Assembly (NCBI GenBank): GCA_944323135.1
Contig: CALURI010000006.1
Location: forward strand, 1 to 64,000
Reading direction: 5' to 3'
Length of the DNA stretch: 64,000 nt
Source: Candidatus Gastranaerophilales bacterium
Lineage (GTDB): Bacteria > Cyanobacteriota > Vampirovibrionia > Gastranaerophilales > Gastranaerophilaceae
Shown here piece by piece: positions 18,111 to 26,479 of this stretch. Both the position numbers and the translations under genes were made by a program. The first letter of the stretch is position 1; every line of letters begins with the position of its first letter. A model generated the notes under the pieces. It was not told the DNA's origin and did not search any database. It saw nothing but the letters and a program-made list of their open reading frames with translations.

Positions 18111-19593
18111 TGACAGAACCTGCCTCCCTGGAATAATAATTTTGCAAGCGACAAAGAATATCTAGCATTATCGTTACCGATTTTGGCTTACGATAAACAA
18201 GGAATGTTAGAATATTCCTGCGAATGTTACCCAAACGATTAAACTCTTCAAGCTCCCTGTCTGTAGCATTTACGTATTCAGTCCTCATGTGACTCCGTGT
18301 TATGTTAATGTCGAAATTATTCTCTCTGAGTATTTCAATAAATCTTTCTGCTATTAAGATTTCAGAGAGTGTCAAGTTGTCTGTTGTTGCCTCAACATCC
18401 TCTAACCATTGAAGACGTTCCAATAACAGTTCAGCCTTGCCAGTAAATAACTTTATTTGCTTCAACAAAACAGGAGATGTACTGTTAAGGACATCTGTCA
18501 ATCTCACTATACGTGCCTCATCCATAGTAATATCAAGCTTCCTGCGTATACTTGCTAAAGAGAAGAGTTTTAACTCAAATCTTAATGTCCGCTCCGCAAG
18601 TTCAACACCTCTATCACCAATAATATCAGTATATAAGGTTGCTTTAGTGATTCTTCTGTAACTGTAATCCAGCTCTTGTCCTTTAGAATAAACCACAAGC
18701 GAAAAGCCAGCCTTTTGTGCTTTCGGCTTTAACATCAATCCATGCCTGCCATATTTAGCGATATTATGTCTGTTAGTCGAGATAGGGAAGAATGAGCTAA
18801 TACCATCAATATATCTGTTGACCTGTTTTTGTGAATTTAGTTGAATATCAACAACTACATCACAGATGAAAACTTGTGCGTATTTAATAAATTCATCAAT
18901 GTTAAAGTCAACTATTCCTAGTTCTATAACCTTTTGCAGGGCTTCTCTAATATTATCTCTATGCAGGCTTCCAAGTACACCATTACCAGCCATCCATTTA
19001 CCTGTAATATCAACAACAAAGTAGCCTTTAAATAAAAACAGATTAATTAAGCCAACCTGTCCTTTATAATCATCATATCTGATACGGCGTTTAATGCTGA
19101 AATCTGAGAAAATATCAGGTTCTGGCTCTGGTTCTGGTTCAGTACCGCTTTCCTTTTTCTGTTGTTCAATTTCTAAATACTCTTGATATTCTTCTTCTGA
19201 ATCAAATAAATCTGATATATCGTACTCTTCATCGTCATATTCTTTAGATATAAATGAACGTCTGGCTGGTAGATTCCCCTCATCCTTATTATAGTATGAC
19301 GGCGGTTCTTTCGGATTTTCAACGTCTTCCATGATAAAATCTTCAAAATGTATTCTGTGCCCATAAAGGCCGATATTAATGCCTATTCTTAAACGGTCAA
19401 ATTCTATTCTTGTATGTGTCACACCTTTTGCCTCAATAAGGCTCATTGCAGTCTTTATCTGTGTCCTTAGAGTACTTAAGGCTGGAATTTTCTCCTTATC
19501 AAGATTGAAGTCATTAGTCTTGACATCACCAGTTTTTGATGTATCATTTATATTGTTGTTTTTTGAGTTTTCTGTTTTTGTAAATTTTTTCAA
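18103..19593 (-). CDS. Putative replication initiator (Rep-like) protein
   Basis: This 496-residue protein begins at a TTG (19593) whose AGGAGG sits in a hairpin loop. An unstructured N-terminus and an EPEPEPEP repeat (near 152-159) precede a domain with FSLVVYSKGQEL and RTLRFELKLFSLASIRRKL, resembling the R-x-E core of rolling-circle initiators of the Rep_trans/phage gpII type. The C-terminal third is helical. The place next to recombinase and CTAAC repeats fits a replication or mobilisation initiator. I cannot point to a definite catalytic Tyr, so the call is tentative. Confidence 0.45.
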   Translation of the reverse strand: MKKFTKTENSKNNNINDTSKTGDVKTNDFNLDKEKIPALSTLRTQIKTAMSLIEAKGVTHTRIEFDRLRIGINIGLYGHRIHFEDFIMEDVENPKEPPSYYNKDEGNLPARRSFISKEYDDEEYDISDLFDSEEEYQEYLEIEQQKKESGTEPEPEPEPDIFSDFSIKRRIRYDDYKGQVGLINLFLFKGYFVVDITGKWMAGNGVLGSLHRDNIREALQKVIELGIVDFNIDEFIKYAQVFICDVVVDIQLNSQKQVNRYIDGISSFFPISTNRHNIAKYGRHGLMLKPKAQKAGFSLVVYSKGQELDYSYRRITKATLYTDIIGDRGVELAERTLRFELKLFSLASIRRKLDITMDEARIVRLTDVLNSTSPVLLKQIKLFTGKAELLLERLQWLEDVEATTDNLTLSEILIAERFIEILRENNFDINITRSHMRTEYVNATDRELEEFNRLGNIRRNILTFLVYRKPKSVTIMLDILCRLQNYYSREAGSVNA

Positions 19594-19617
19594 TGGAATA
19601 TCCTCCTATATTCCATT
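19592..19617 (-). promoter_or_regulatory. Hairpin presenting the ribosome binding site in its loop
   Basis: A perfect 10-bp inverted repeat (AATGGAATAT and ATATTCCATT) encloses only the six bases AGGAGG. The stem runs into the TTG start codon of the initiator-like gene. It could act as an operator for an autoregulating protein or control translation by folding of the mRNA. Confidence 0.65.
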
Positions 19618-19628
19618 AAATAAGTTCT

Positions 19629-19754
19629 AAACTAACTTCCTAACGGATTTCTAACTTGGTTAGTTTCCGCAAAAATAACCTGCTGTTAGGCATTGAACAG
19701 CAGGCATATGTAAATAATTGTAAATCTTAATTTATAACTATACTAACCGTTAGT
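19629..19754. repeat. Cluster of CTAAC repeats
   Basis: CTAAC occurs at 19632, 19640 and 19651. Inverted copies stand at 19659 (GTTAG), and a palindromic pair ACTAAC-C-GTTAGT lies at 19742-19754. AAACTAAC (19629-19636) and GTTAGTTT (19659-19666) form an 8-bp inverted repeat. The cluster lies directly upstream of the initiator-like gene and may be an operator set or a replication-origin component. Confidence 0.45.
19674..19704 (-). terminator. Rho-independent terminator, minus strand
   Basis: CCTGCTGTT (19679-19687) pairs with AACAGCAGG (19696-19704). On the minus strand the hairpin is followed by TTATTTTT. It lies 45 bases after the stop of the gene at 19750-20682. Confidence 0.85.
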
Positions 19755-20682
19755 TTTCAGTATCAGGTTGAAATTCCCTTGAAATCTCGTAATATCCAGT
19801 CTTCTTACTCTTTTTAACAAGTGTTATAGTTGTATTATTTATCTCTTGGTAACATTTATTCAGTCGTGATATTGCCATATCTTTATTTTGCTTGGATAAT
19901 TTCAATTTTGCTCTGCTAAATAATCTATCAGACTCTATGTTGTAACTATTTTCGACCTTTACCCAGTCATTTATAACCTCAAGTAACTTTTGTTGCTGTT
20001 TTGGGTAGGTAGTGCGTCTTTTAACGGTAACAGTTTTATTTGCAGGTCTGTTAAACTTATCCAGATACCACTCCATGTCAAGCGTATATTTGCAGACAAA
20101 GTAATCCTGCCAGTATCTCGACCTCTCACCGTCTCCAAACTCGTTGTTTTCGTACAATTCCATAGGATGATACGGCATTTCACCCTCTGGGGCAAGGCTT
20201 ATGCTTAAATCCTTTATAAATCCATTATTTTCAAGATATCTGGCTAATATCAACGGGGCAAACTTGGTATCTGTAAGTATATAACGTTTTTTGTTAGTTG
20301 TAATATTTTTGGTTATTTCAATCAGTGTATTATTCAGTATCTCAAACGAGTCATTGATATTATCATTTTCTATAAGCTCACCTTCATAATATAACTGACT
20401 ATATTCTGTGAGAAATACTCTCAGCTTGTTATTGTCTTGGCAAGATATATGTACTTCAAATAAATCTTGGTTATAAACAATGACAGGTTGATATGAGTCA
20501 TTATAAGATTCCTCTTCTTCTATTGTCATCTGGGAAGTATCACTCCTAAAGTTTGAATCAAGCGTGCTTGCAAATCTTTCCAACTGACGTCTATTTTCAA
20601 AACTCATTCCATTTAAATATACATCATTCCCCATCAGAAGTTTAATATATATAGAAAGAGTTATATTATCTATGTAATTCAT
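19750..20682 (-). CDS. Hypothetical protein of mobile element
   Basis: The start at 20682 follows ACGGAGACAAT; a longer frame to 20766 has no such signal. The 310-residue protein has no signal peptide or membrane segment. An acidic N-terminal half contains the segment IEEEESYNDSYQPVIVYNQD, and the middle contains KRYILTDTKFAPLILARYLEN. The C-terminal part is basic (VTVKRRTTYPKQQQK; KLSKQNKDMAISRLNKCYQE), suggesting nucleic-acid contact. I do not recognise a family. It is transcribed towards the initiator-like gene but is separated from it by a terminator. Confidence 0.6.
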   Translation of the reverse strand: MNYIDNITLSIYIKLLMGNDVYLNGMSFENRRQLERFASTLDSNFRSDTSQMTIEEEESYNDSYQPVIVYNQDLFEVHISCQDNNKLRVFLTEYSQLYYEGELIENDNINDSFEILNNTLIEITKNITTNKKRYILTDTKFAPLILARYLENNGFIKDLSISLAPEGEMPYHPMELYENNEFGDGERSRYWQDYFVCKYTLDMEWYLDKFNRPANKTVTVKRRTTYPKQQQKLLEVINDWVKVENSYNIESDRLFSRAKLKLSKQNKDMAISRLNKCYQEINNTTITLVKKSKKTGYYEISREFQPDTEN

Positions 20683-20784
20683 ATTGTCTCCGTTATAAAA
20701 ACTATATACAAATTTTGTATTTTTAATAGGTAATCTGTTAAATAGCAAAAGTTTCAAAATTTCCAAAAATTTTCTATGGCTGTT

Positions 20785-21192
20785 TTACAATGCATGTGTT
20801 GTATTTTTAGCCACCCCTTCTATGGGCATCCATTCAATATTTATGCCCAACAACTCACACACTGCCATGAGTTCGGTATATTTAACTTTAATATCATCTA
20901 TTCCATATTTAACCGGCTCAATTTCGTGATTGTTTAATGTTAATCGTATTGTATACCCTAATACTCCTAACATTTTCTGGATTTCTTCAACAGAATAAGA
21001 AGCCCTGAGTTGCTTTAAATATTCCGCTTTGTGCTTATTCTTGTAATCATTTGAGGACTTATCCTCCGGTAAATCATTACGTAATACAGGAAGAAATACA
21101 GAGAATTTGACCTCACAATCTGTCATGAGGGTCTCAATATCTTTCTGTAACTTTAATTCAAGTCTATTTAACAGTTTTCCATTTTTAACCAT
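20785..21192 (-). CDS. Hypothetical protein of mobile element
   Basis: This 135-residue soluble protein is divergent to the plus-strand genes at 21343. It has no ribosome binding site; instead TTGTAC, a 17-base spacer and TAATAT stand 6 bases before the ATG, suggesting a leaderless mRNA. It is rich in charged helices: LLNRLELKLQKDIETLM at the start, then KHKAEYLKQLRASYSVEEIQKML, with a C-terminal ELMAVCELLGINIEW segment. The dense inverted repeats over its promoter suggest tight regulation, perhaps by itself. I do not recognise the family. Confidence 0.6.
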   Translation of the reverse strand: MVKNGKLLNRLELKLQKDIETLMTDCEVKFSVFLPVLRNDLPEDKSSNDYKNKHKAEYLKQLRASYSVEEIQKMLGVLGYTIRLTLNNHEIEPVKYGIDDIKVKYTELMAVCELLGINIEWMPIEGVAKNTTHAL

Positions 21193-21198
21193 ATTTAT

Positions 21199-21302
21199 AT
21201 ATTACATCATTTCTGTTGTTAGTACAACATGTATGATAGAATTATGAAGAATTGTAAAATATTACATCATACATGTTGTAATTCTATCAATATTGTTGTA
21301 AT
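21199..21302. promoter_or_regulatory. Divergent control region with operator-like repeats
   Basis: ATATTACATCAT occurs at 21199 and again exactly 60 bases later at 21259. A 14-bp inverted repeat, ACAACATGTATGAT at 21224-21237 and ATCATACATGTTGT at 21266-21279, and a 10-bp one, GATAGAATTA and TAATTCTATC, overlap it. The half-site TTGTAAT recurs at 21276 and 21296. The repeats cover the promoter of the minus-strand gene at 21192 and the region before the plus-strand gene at 21343. Confidence 0.7.
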
Positions 21303-21342
21303 ATATAAGAGTAAGCAAATGTTAATTGAAAGGAGAACAAAC

Positions 21343-21630
21343 ATGGCAACAGTAATTATCACATCAAACCTAGAAAACGAAATCAGAGATATCAGAGCAT
21401 TAGAAGCAAAGATTAAAGAATTAGACGAAATGAAGAAAGAGAAAGAAGCATTAGTTAAATCAGTAATGGATGAAACAGGATTGGAAGTTATGAAAGTTGG
21501 AGTATATACTGTAAGATTTACAAATATTGTACGCAATAACTTCAACACATCCGCTTTTAAGAAAAAATACCTTGAATTGTACAATGCTTTCATTAAACAA
21601 AGCAATTACAGAAAGTTTGAAATTGTGTAG
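21343..21630 (+). CDS. Small phage/ICE-type coiled-coil protein
   Basis: The start at 21343 follows GAAAGGAGAACAAAC. The 95-residue protein has an N-terminal coiled coil (about residues 12-42, rich in Glu and Lys), then GLEVMKVGVYTVRFTNIVRN and the FNTSAFKKKYLELYNAFIKQ segment. This layout (coiled coil, small beta domain, F-D/N-T-x-A-F-K-K) recurs in small proteins of integrative elements and phages of gut bacteria. Their role is not known to me. Confidence 0.7.
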   Translation: MATVIITSNLENEIRDIRALEAKIKELDEMKKEKEALVKSVMDETGLEVMKVGVYTVRFTNIVRNNFNTSAFKKKYLELYNAFIKQSNYRKFEIV

Positions 21631-21665
21631 GGACTTTGTTCCCTGCACATAAAGAGGACAGAAAA

Positions 21666-21872
21666 ATGAATACAGCCAAATTACTTGAACAAATATATAA
21701 CACTTATGGTTTAGTTATTGTATTAAAAGATGCTCTTTGGAGTTTAGAAGGTATTTTTCAAAATAATCAAAGAAAATTTACCGGTATCCTTGCATTAATA
21801 GATAGTATTGAACAGGGAATGAGTGAGATAAAATTAGAATTTGAAAATGCAATTACCATACAAGGAAAATGA
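21666..21872 (+). CDS. Small hypothetical protein (68 residues)
   Basis: The start at 21666 follows AAAGAGGACAGAAAA. The product is an alpha-helical soluble protein with a Tyr/Leu-rich N-terminal half (LLEQIYNTYGLVIVLKDALW) and an acidic C-terminus. It lies 35 bases after the preceding gene and is probably co-transcribed with it. No family is recognised. Confidence 0.6.
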   Translation: MNTAKLLEQIYNTYGLVIVLKDALWSLEGIFQNNQRKFTGILALIDSIEQGMSEIKLEFENAITIQGK

Positions 21873-21981
21873 CCGTATTTATTATATGGGTTTATACAAT
21901 GAAAAGGTCTGAGTTTCATTGATTAGATACAGACAAAGAAAATCCGTTATTAAGGTTTTTTATTGAATATAAGGAATAATT

Positions 21982-22581
21982 ATGAGTACATACGCATTTA
22001 TTCGAGTGTCTACACTAGAACAGGACACAGAAAAAAATAAGATTGATATACTGCAATTTGCAAACCGCCTAAAACTCGGAAATGTTGAATTTACAGAGGA
22101 GCAATGTTCTGGGAAAATTAACTATAAAGAGCGTAAGCTAGGAGCATTAATAGATAACCTGCAATCAGGTGATGTGTTGATTGTTCCGGAACTTTCAAGG
22201 ATTGCACGCTCCATAACTCAGATACTGGAAGTAATTAAAGTTACGAAAGACAAGGGTATAACGCTTTATTCATTGAAAGAAAACTTTTGCAACAATGAAG
22301 ACTCCATATCAGCAACGGTTACAAGTACCATATTCGCTCTTGTTGCACAGATAGAAAGAGAATTGATTAGCATGAGAACAAAAGAGGCATTACATGCCCG
22401 TAAAATTGCAGGTATAAAACTCGGACGTCCGAGAGGTAAAGGGAAATCTAAGCTGGATAAACATAAGGAAGATATTTTAAAACTGTTATCTCTAAAAGTA
22501 CCTAAAACATTGATTGCAAAACAGTATGGATGTTCAATAGGAAATTTTTATAATTACATTAAAAAATTAGAAGTACAATAA
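21982..22581 (+). CDS. Small serine recombinase (resolvase/invertase)
   Basis: A 199-residue protein starts after AAGGAATAATT. The catalytic Ser stands in YAFIRVSTLEQD (near residue 9), with the LIVPELSRIARS segment near residue 70 and the long E-helix around residues 115-140. GRPRGKGKSKLDKHKEDILKLL leads to a C-terminal helix-turn-helix (LIAKQYGCSIGNFYNYIKKL). The size and layout match the Hin/Mpi invertase and resolvase group. In the element it may resolve multimers or invert a segment; no obvious pair of inverted crossover sites was seen. Confidence 0.9.
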   Translation: MSTYAFIRVSTLEQDTEKNKIDILQFANRLKLGNVEFTEEQCSGKINYKERKLGALIDNLQSGDVLIVPELSRIARSITQILEVIKVTKDKGITLYSLKENFCNNEDSISATVTSTIFALVAQIERELISMRTKEALHARKIAGIKLGRPRGKGKSKLDKHKEDILKLLSLKVPKTLIAKQYGCSIGNFYNYIKKLEVQ

Positions 22582-22708
22582 AGTTCTCAAAAACACTGTT
22601 GTAGTGCCTTTCAAGCCGATTCTACAGCTATATCATTGATTGCTTTTATAAATTTACAATAATTAAAATTTATTTACTTCTTAAAGTTATAAAAGGTTAA
22701 AACTTAAA

Positions 22709-22738
22709 CAAACAGCAGTAATAAAATTACTGCTGTTT
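22709..22738. terminator. Bidirectional terminator hairpin
   Basis: AAACAGCAGTAAT and ATTACTGCTGTTT form a 13-bp stem with a very short loop between the convergent resolvase and lipoprotein genes. On the plus strand a run of T follows after eight bases. Confidence 0.75.
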
Positions 22739-22756
22739 CAATATGATTTTTTTATT

Positions 22757-23749
22757 CTACTGATTAGGTAAAGCCGAATACCTTTCATACTTTTCGTATA
22801 ATTTCTGATATTCCAGATTTGTCTTAAATTTATTATTTTGTAATATAGTGTAGGCTTTATTTAATATTTTATATGCATCAGTATTAGTATCTAAATTTTT
22901 CAATAACTGTTCAAATTCTAACTGTTTTGTACTATCCATAGGTGTAGTTTCATTAAACTCCCATTGTGATGGATTTAAATAATATTTTATATATAAGTTT
23001 AAATCTTCACTTATTTTATCTTTCAAGTAAAAATCTGGGTATTTTTCAAGAAAATCGCTCCAATCTTTAATCCATATCCCAAGCTCATACATGTTTACAT
23101 TTGAATAATCTCCAGGACCGTACATTGAAAAAGTTACGTCAGACAAATATTGTGATTCTCGTGCTCTTATTGATAAATAATCCTGCCAATTTTTACTTAG
23201 ATATTTTGAAAACATCATTGCTTGATAATAAATATCAAAATCTGGAAGGTACACACCCTCTCCGGCATATTTCATATTTATGAGACTATGAGTAAAATCA
23301 TTATATGCTAGATATAATTGAGTATTATCATACGCAAAATTTAAGCCGTTTGCAGTAAAAGATGTATGTTCTGGTCTTGGATAATCATACATTGCATTTA
23401 TTGAAAGGTTTGACTTTAGCAATTCAGTATAATAGTACATATTGTTAATATAAAGAGCATACAAACTGTCTTTTTCTTCTTGCTTGTGATTGTCGGCAAG
23501 ATACTCTTCCATTTCTGTAGTTGCTTTATCCATAGATGCAAGAATAGTTTTAGCCGCTATTTTAGTTGTCGGACTTATTTTGTCGAGTTTTGTGATACTT
23601 TTATACTGTATATCAGGTATTTGTTGCTGAATAGTTGTTTTTACGTTTGTACTATCATTTTGCACTGTATTTGCAGTACAACCAGTTACTCCAAATATCA
23701 GTGATAACAAAAAACTACTGACTATGACTTTTTTGAAAATATTTTTCAT
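22757..23749 (-). CDS. Hypothetical lipoprotein
   Basis: The 330-residue protein has a lipoprotein signal peptide: a basic N-terminus, a hydrophobic core and a lipobox FGVTGC with the lipidated Cys near residue 24. The mature part is a mainly helical domain rich in Tyr and Asn, with no repeats. Segments such as YYTELLKSNLSINAMYDYPR and MFSKYLSKNWQDYLSIRA do not recall a known family. Its place in the element suggests a surface protein, for example for exclusion or protection, but this is not shown by the sequence. Confidence 0.75.
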   Translation of the reverse strand: MKNIFKKVIVSSFLLSLIFGVTGCTANTVQNDSTNVKTTIQQQIPDIQYKSITKLDKISPTTKIAAKTILASMDKATTEMEEYLADNHKQEEKDSLYALYINNMYYYTELLKSNLSINAMYDYPRPEHTSFTANGLNFAYDNTQLYLAYNDFTHSLINMKYAGEGVYLPDFDIYYQAMMFSKYLSKNWQDYLSIRARESQYLSDVTFSMYGPGDYSNVNMYELGIWIKDWSDFLEKYPDFYLKDKISEDLNLYIKYYLNPSQWEFNETTPMDSTKQLEFEQLLKNLDTNTDAYKILNKAYTILQNNKFKTNLEYQKLYEKYERYSALPNQ

Positions 23750-23794
23750 GTATCTCCTTTCATATTAGTTTATATATTTGAAAAATTTTATTCC

Positions 23795-24061
23795 CTAAGG
23801 TGTAGCCCCTTGTTGTAGTACAAATAACATGAGAATTTCTCCAATGACAGGTAATAAAGCTAGTACAATAACGATAGTTACCACGACAACTATTGTTTTC
23901 CAAACGATACTCAGACAGCCACAACTATTTGATTGAGTCTGATACTGGTTATTGTGATACTGATATGTCTGGTCTAACCATTCTCCGCAATGCTTACATT
24001 TAAGTGCATTTATATTAATTCTTTCGCCACAAAAGGGGCACTGTTTATCATTTCTATTCAT
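23795..24061 (-). CDS. Zinc-ribbon membrane protein (88 residues)
   Basis: An N-terminal zinc ribbon (CPFCGERININALKCKHCGEW, about residues 8-28) is followed by a polar linker and one hydrophobic segment (about residues 55-82). The ribbon is nearly identical in layout to the two ribbons of the next gene, so the two genes are related by duplication. It starts 15 bases after that gene's stop codon and is probably co-transcribed. A membrane-anchored zinc-ribbon domain facing the cytoplasm is likely; the function is unknown. Confidence 0.75.
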   Translation of the reverse strand: MNRNDKQCPFCGERININALKCKHCGEWLDQTYQYHNNQYQTQSNSCGCLSIVWKTIVVVVTIVIVLALLPVIGEILMLFVLQQGATP

Positions 24062-24076
24062 ATTAAATCCTTGCTA

Positions 24077-24697
24077 TTACCACTGTTTTCCAAGTACTTT
24101 TAATCTGTAATAATCAAATGGAGCAAACATAGCAAAAATTATACTGAGAGTGTATGTTGTAGCACCTAATGACGGAATTAATGCAAGTAGAATCATATCA
24201 AGGATTAAGATAACGATTGAATAAACTAATGCTTTTAACCACATGCCTTTAAATAAATAATAAAATAGACCGAATAAAAACGCTGCGATAAATGTACCCC
24301 AATCAAAAACTATTGCATTATAAATTCCAGATATTTCTTTACGAGACATTTTGTTATATTCGTCTGTAGGTTTATACCAATAGCCATCTATGTAGTACTT
24401 ATCAATTAGTATGAAGCGTTTTTTCCAGGATTCATCAATATTTAATCTATCAATTTTATCGTTGTTCGTCCTATCTGAACTAATTTCTTTGTTTAAAAAT
24501 TCTCCACAGTGTTTGCATTTAACTGCTTTGTATGCAATTTCTTCACCGCAGAAAGGACAGATTTTTATTTCAGGCTCTGTTGTTTGCTCTTGCTGATTTT
24601 CATTTAAGAACTCTCCGCAATGCTTACACTTAATAGCATTGATGTTGATTTCTTCTCCACAATAAGGACAAGTCTTTGTCTGCATTTCTTCTGTCAT
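24077..24697 (-). CDS. Double zinc-ribbon, multi-pass membrane protein
   Basis: A 206-residue protein with two tandem zinc ribbons (CPYCGEEININAIKCKHCGE near residue 10 and CPFCGEEIAYKAVKCKHCGE near residue 45), a linker, and a C-terminal domain with about three hydrophobic segments. The membrane domain begins FDWGTFIAAFLFGLFYYLFK and resembles the DUF2628-like family also seen at 29323. It starts after AGGAAAGGAAGTGTGTAA-type sequence in a region divergent to the XRE regulator. The role is unknown. Confidence 0.75.
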   Translation of the reverse strand: MTEEMQTKTCPYCGEEININAIKCKHCGEFLNENQQEQTTEPEIKICPFCGEEIAYKAVKCKHCGEFLNKEISSDRTNNDKIDRLNIDESWKKRFILIDKYYIDGYWYKPTDEYNKMSRKEISGIYNAIVFDWGTFIAAFLFGLFYYLFKGMWLKALVYSIVILILDMILLALIPSLGATTYTLSIIFAMFAPFDYYRLKVLGKQW

Positions 24698-24833
24698 TTA
24701 CACACTTCCTTTCCTGATTTCGTCGAACACATTTCAACTTTTACATGAATAGTAACATAAAAATACGAAAAGTATCCTATTATATACGAATATTAAATAA
24801 ATATATATCCTGTTTCACGGTTTAATAAATCAA

Positions 24834-24856
24834 CTTACTTCAATAAAATTAGTAAG
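24834..24856. promoter_or_regulatory. Operator-like inverted repeat before XRE gene
   Basis: CTTACT (24834-24839) and AGTAAG (24851-24856) are inverted around 11 bases, ten bases before the XRE start codon. A second palindrome, ATAC-GAAAA-GTAT, lies near 24769. Both may be bound by the regulator in controlling itself and the divergent zinc-ribbon genes. Confidence 0.4.
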
Positions 24857-24866
24857 AGGGTTATTC

Positions 24867-25214
24867 ATGGTTAGAAACAGTTTTGGACAGAAATTAAAAC
24901 AAATAAGGAAAGCTAAGAATTTAACACAGGCTCAATTAGCGGAACTTGCGGGAGCAAATGAGAAACATATATCTAAAATAGAAACAGGGGTTTACTTCCC
25001 TACTTATGCAACTCTAACCAAGATATTAAAGGCACTTAACCTCAGTATTGAAGATGTCGGACTAAACCTTGAACATATCCCAGCGAACGACAGTCCTTAC
25101 TATACAAAAGCATTACAAATACTTAACAGTGCAAAATCTGAACAAGAATTAGAATATTACTATGGTCAGCTCAAACAAGCTCAAAAGGGGATAGATATTC
25201 TTAAAGGGGAATAA
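24867..25214 (+). CDS. XRE-family transcriptional regulator
   Basis: This 115-residue protein has an N-terminal helix-turn-helix (FGQKLKQIRKAKNLTQAQLAELAGANEKHISKIE, about residues 5-38), followed by FPTYATLTKILKALNLS, typical of Cro/C1-type regulators. The C-terminal 45 residues are helical and probably dimerise. It starts after AAGAGGGTTATTC. It lies divergent to the zinc-ribbon/lipoprotein genes and next to the AbiH gene, which is convergent. It is the likely element regulator. Confidence 0.9.
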   Translation: MVRNSFGQKLKQIRKAKNLTQAQLAELAGANEKHISKIETGVYFPTYATLTKILKALNLSIEDVGLNLEHIPANDSPYYTKALQILNSAKSEQELEYYYGQLKQAQKGIDILKGE

Positions 25215-25361
25215 GGCTTAAAAATTTTCTTATTATTTTGATAAAAAATTTTAGAGAAATTATCATAGAATAATACTAAAAGACTTGGTATTACTGATAA
25301 AATAATTTGTCAGACAGTAGTATGTAATTATTTTTTACATACAATAGATATTTAGCCCCAT

Positions 25362-26474
25362 TTATATACTATTATTTTCATGTCTTCTTAATAATCCTCG
25401 TATTTCGTCATGTTGATAAATTAATCGGACTTTTGTCATAACTTCATCTTCTTCAATAATTTCAGTAATATTATTTATCAATCTTTCTTGAGATTCTTCA
25501 TCATGATAATAAATATTTATTATGGCATTCTTATTTGCTAGAAATACGTGCTTCAAAATTTTATGGTCTGTTTTATCTAATGAATGACCAATTACATGAA
25601 ATACGGGTTTAATAACTCTTTTAGGGTCAGTTAATAATTTTAAAAAATTCTGATATGCTTCTATTGTTCCATAACGATGTCGCTGGTTATGTTTTTTAAA
25701 AACATTGAATTCTACTGGGATGTTTTCATTTAAGTCATTCGGTAAGTAATTATAAAAACTATGAGTGCCTAACACTAAATTACAACCTTCTGTGGTACTA
25801 GCCTTACCATGAATATAGACATATACTGATTTTGGGTCAGCATATATGCTTTTTCTTTTGTAAAGTTTTTCATAAGTATCTGTATAGTTAAAACTTAAAA
25901 CATGTACAGAGCCTGTTTGGGGCTGAAGAGAAAAATCGTACTTTATAGTTGGTGTTATTTGTGTAAGTACATCTTGTATAATGTATTGTTCAAAGGCTTG
26001 TGTAAATTCACGTAATTGTCCATATAATAAAGTTACAAAATCTTGATAAGTTTGAATATAAAAGTGTATGTAACTAGGATTGCAAGGGTTTATGTAACCA
26101 TCTTTACATAACTGTTCACCCCAAGAAGTATCCCTTAAAAATTTTTCTATAGTTAATATATTAAAATCATTAATTCTTTTTTCTAAAGTTAATACCTTAC
26201 CAGAAGCAAGATAATTCTGTCTGCATATTTTTTCTATCTTTTTAATAACTGTATATATTTCATTTTCTAAGTCAATCCAAGTATTGCCTAATTGTTTTTG
26301 CCTAGTTATAAAGTGCTTCATCCATAAATTACAGTCACAGAGTTTCTTATAGTCTGTTTTGCCTTCTATCGGTTCTTGAAGACTCATTTTATGACAAGCC
26401 TCCAGAAAATCTTTATATGAAGTTTTTAATCCATGAGCAAGGTCAAATCCGTTTCCGATAACAAGAATGTCCAT
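25362..26474 (-). CDS. abiH: AbiH family abortive-infection protein
   Basis: The 370-residue protein starts after AAAGGATTAGGAACA. It opens with the characteristic AbiH nucleotide-binding-like motif ILVIGNGFDLAHGLKTSYKDF. Further family segments are WIDLENEIY (near residue 95), VLSFNYTDTYEKLY, YVYIHGKAS with NLVLGTHSF, and VIGHSLDKTDHKIL near residue 295. The length matches the family. AbiH proteins were described as phage-abortive-infection factors of lactococci. It is probably a defence cargo gene of the element; the BRO/DinD-like gene upstream is only 5 bases away, so they are likely co-transcribed. Confidence 0.88.
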   Translation of the reverse strand: MDILVIGNGFDLAHGLKTSYKDFLEACHKMSLQEPIEGKTDYKKLCDCNLWMKHFITRQKQLGNTWIDLENEIYTVIKKIEKICRQNYLASGKVLTLEKRINDFNILTIEKFLRDTSWGEQLCKDGYINPCNPSYIHFYIQTYQDFVTLLYGQLREFTQAFEQYIIQDVLTQITPTIKYDFSLQPQTGSVHVLSFNYTDTYEKLYKRKSIYADPKSVYVYIHGKASTTEGCNLVLGTHSFYNYLPNDLNENIPVEFNVFKKHNQRHRYGTIEAYQNFLKLLTDPKRVIKPVFHVIGHSLDKTDHKILKHVFLANKNAIINIYYHDEESQERLINNITEIIEEDEVMTKVRLIYQHDEIRGLLRRHENNSI

Positions 26475-26479
26475 TGTTC

